A stretch of DNA of 34,845 nt from an uncultured Chitinophagaceae bacterium (GTDB lineage Bacteria; Bacteroidota; Bacteroidia; Chitinophagales; Chitinophagaceae): contig CALIIL010000060.1 in the NCBI GenBank assembly GCA_938017685.1, positions 1-34,845 of the forward strand, given 5' to 3'. A model generated the notes under the pieces. It saw only the letters and a program-made list of their open reading frames with translations. It had not been told where the DNA came from and searched no databases. Made by a program: the position numbers and the translations under genes. Positions 33,714 through 34,845 of the stretch are shown here, in pieces (position 1 is the first letter of the stretch; the number at the start of each line of letters is the position of its first letter).

Positions 33714-34639
33714 TATATCCAATCTTTGGGTGTTTTTAACACTTGAACAAGTTTATCTTCTTCACTATTAGGTTCTGGCTTATGGTCGTATTCCCATCGA
33801 ACAGTTTTGGGCAAGCTCATAAAAATTGACTCAATCCTACCATTTGTTTTCAACCCAAATAAAGTTCCTTTATCATGAATGAGATTAAACTCGACATACC
33901 GCCCTCTTCTAATTTCTTGCCACTTCTTTTGCTCCTCATTATAGTGTAGGTTTTTTCTTTTGAGAACAATAGGAAGATAAGATGCTGTAAAACTGCTCGA
34001 AAGCGCAGTAACAAATTCTAACAAAAAACTACTTGAAACCTGGCTAGTTGGTTTTAAGTAATCAAAAAATATCCCCCCAATACCGCGCGCTTCTTTTCTA
34101 TGATGGTTATAAAAATATTGATCACAGGCTTTTTTATATTTTGGGTAAAAGTCCGTATCAAAGGAATCACAAATGTCTTTTTGAACTTGATGAAAATGAG
34201 CTGCATCCTCCTCAAATAAATAATGGGGTGTCAAGTCAGACCCACCTCCAAACCATTGGCTCACAACTTTTCCTTGTTCATCATATAATTCAAAATAGCG
34301 ATAGTTAGCATGCACAGTTGGAACCATTGGACTTAATGGATGCATCACTAAAGACAAACCACATGCAAAAAAATCTTGATACTCTGTCTTAAAATATGCT
34401 TGCATACTTTCATTTAATTTCCCGTGTACTTGCGAAGTATTTACACCCGCTTTTTCAAATACCTTTCCGTTGTTTAATATGCAGGTCAGACCTCCACCGC
34501 CTTCTTCTCGGACCCAATTGTCTTTAATGAATTTTTCGCCACTTTCTATTTCTTCTACAGTAACAATTATTTGCTGCTGCATATCTAGAATATGCTTGAC
34601 AAAAATCTCCTTTTTATTATTTCTTATGAATTTAGACAT
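33713..34639 (-). CDS. hemF: Coproporphyrinogen III oxidase, oxygen-dependent
   Basis: Converts coproporphyrinogen III to protoporphyrinogen IX using O2, without a radical-SAM cluster, so this part of the heme pathway needs oxygen. The 308-residue protein has the family motifs [10 protein letters not shown] (41-50), [10 protein letters not shown] (108-117), [12 protein letters not shown] (129-140) and [10 protein letters not shown] (186-195). Its start overlaps the hemE stop by 8 bases (ATGTCTAA, 34632-34639) and its stop overlaps hemB ATG in TAATG. An O2-independent HemN, if any, is not in the window. Confidence 0.97.
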   Translation of the reverse strand: MSKFIRNNKKEIFVKHILDMQQQIIVTVEEIESGEKFIKDNWVREEGGGGLTCILNNGKVFEKAGVNTSQVHGKLNESMQAYFKTEYQDFFACGLSLVMHPLSPMVPTVHANYRYFELYDEQGKVVSQWFGGGSDLTPHYLFEEDAAHFHQVQKDICDSFDTDFYPKYKKACDQYFYNHHRKEARGIGGIFFDYLKPTSQVSSSFLLEFVTALSSSFTASYLPIVLKRKNLHYNEEQKKWQEIRRGRYVEFNLIHDKGTLFGLKTNGRIESIFMSLPKTVRWEYDHKPEPNSEEDKLVQVLKTPKDWI

Positions 34640-34845
34640 TATAATTCTGTATAGTTTCTACAAAAAGCTTGACATGATCAACAGGTATATTTGGCATCAT
34701 GCCATGTCCTAAGTTGGCAATATATTTATTTATTCCAAATGCTGCTATCATTTCTTTTACCTCTTTTACAATACTCTCGGGCGTACCTAATAGTTTACTA
34801 GGGTCAAAGTTGCCTTGTAATGTTATCATATTTTGCGTAAGTTCT
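34632..34845 (-). CDS. hemE: Uroporphyrinogen decarboxylase, 3' part
   Basis: The C-terminal 70 residues of a gene that continues beyond the right edge. The frame is open from the edge and has the typical UroD ending: [15 protein letters not shown], then [20 protein letters not shown] and a short C-terminal helix. UroD decarboxylates uroporphyrinogen III to coproporphyrinogen III, the step just before hemF, which follows with an 8-base overlap. Its start and any upstream genes are not seen here. Confidence 0.93.
   Translation of the reverse strand, partial: ELTQNMITLQGNFDPSKLLGTPESIVKEVKEMIAAFGINKYIANLGHGMMPNIPVDHVKLFVETIQNYNV

Overview
The window looks like a chromosomal segment of an AT-rich, aerobic member of the Bacteroidota. 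Evidence for this: a secreted protein with a type IX secretion C-terminal sorting domain, a DUF3467 protein, a LysRS with the C-terminal extension usual in this phylum, a Leu-type amino-acid dehydrogenase, no visible Shine-Dalgarno sequences, and many promoters of the Bacteroidota -7 type TAnnTTTG just upstream of start codons. The species cannot be named from sequence alone.

Layout. Positions 1-4.7 kb mix two aminoacyl-tRNA synthetase genes with accessory genes: an AAA/DUF4143 ATPase, an orphan reading frame next to a repeat element, lysS, and a Fic-domain protein ending in an excisionase-like helix-turn-helix, with a perfect inverted repeat directly in front of its start. Positions 4.7-12.6 kb hold pheT, a small membrane PH-domain protein, a non-coding stretch with co-oriented DnaA-box-like sequences, dnaB, a GHL10-type glycoside hydrolase, tig and tRNA-Leu(UAG). 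Positions 12.7-17.7 kb form a plus-strand cluster: membrane protein, sodium/solute symporter, O-methyltransferase, glucosaminidase with LysM domains, and hypoxanthine phosphoribosyltransferase, with 8-base stop-start overlaps at two junctions. Positions 17.7-22.9 kb carry lipA, a T9SS cargo protein with a PA domain, a PspC protein, and DUF3467-guaA. Positions 23.0-26.9 kb carry two unrecognised exported proteins, a ClsC-like phospholipase D lipoprotein and ferritin. Positions 27.0-29.8 kb carry a DUF349 repeat protein followed by leucine dehydrogenase.

From 34.8 kb back to 29.9 kb, on the minus strand, lies a tight heme operon: hemE (cut by the window edge), hemF, hemB, hemL, hemH and hemJ. 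It supplies GSA aminomutase, PBG synthase, uroporphyrinogen decarboxylase, oxygen-dependent coproporphyrinogen oxidase, HemJ-type protoporphyrinogen oxidase and ferrochelatase; hemA, hemC and hemD must lie elsewhere. The ferrochelatase has an internal five-cysteine segment suggesting an internal [2Fe-2S] cluster.

Most of the window is housekeeping. The items most worth a second look are the Fic-HTH gene with its putative operator between lysS and pheT, the SSB-like acidic tail of DnaB, the DnaA-box-like cluster in front of dnaB, and the very short leaders implied by the promoter positions. I see no CRISPR array, insertion sequence, prophage or rRNA, and no stretch over 300 bases without a gene.
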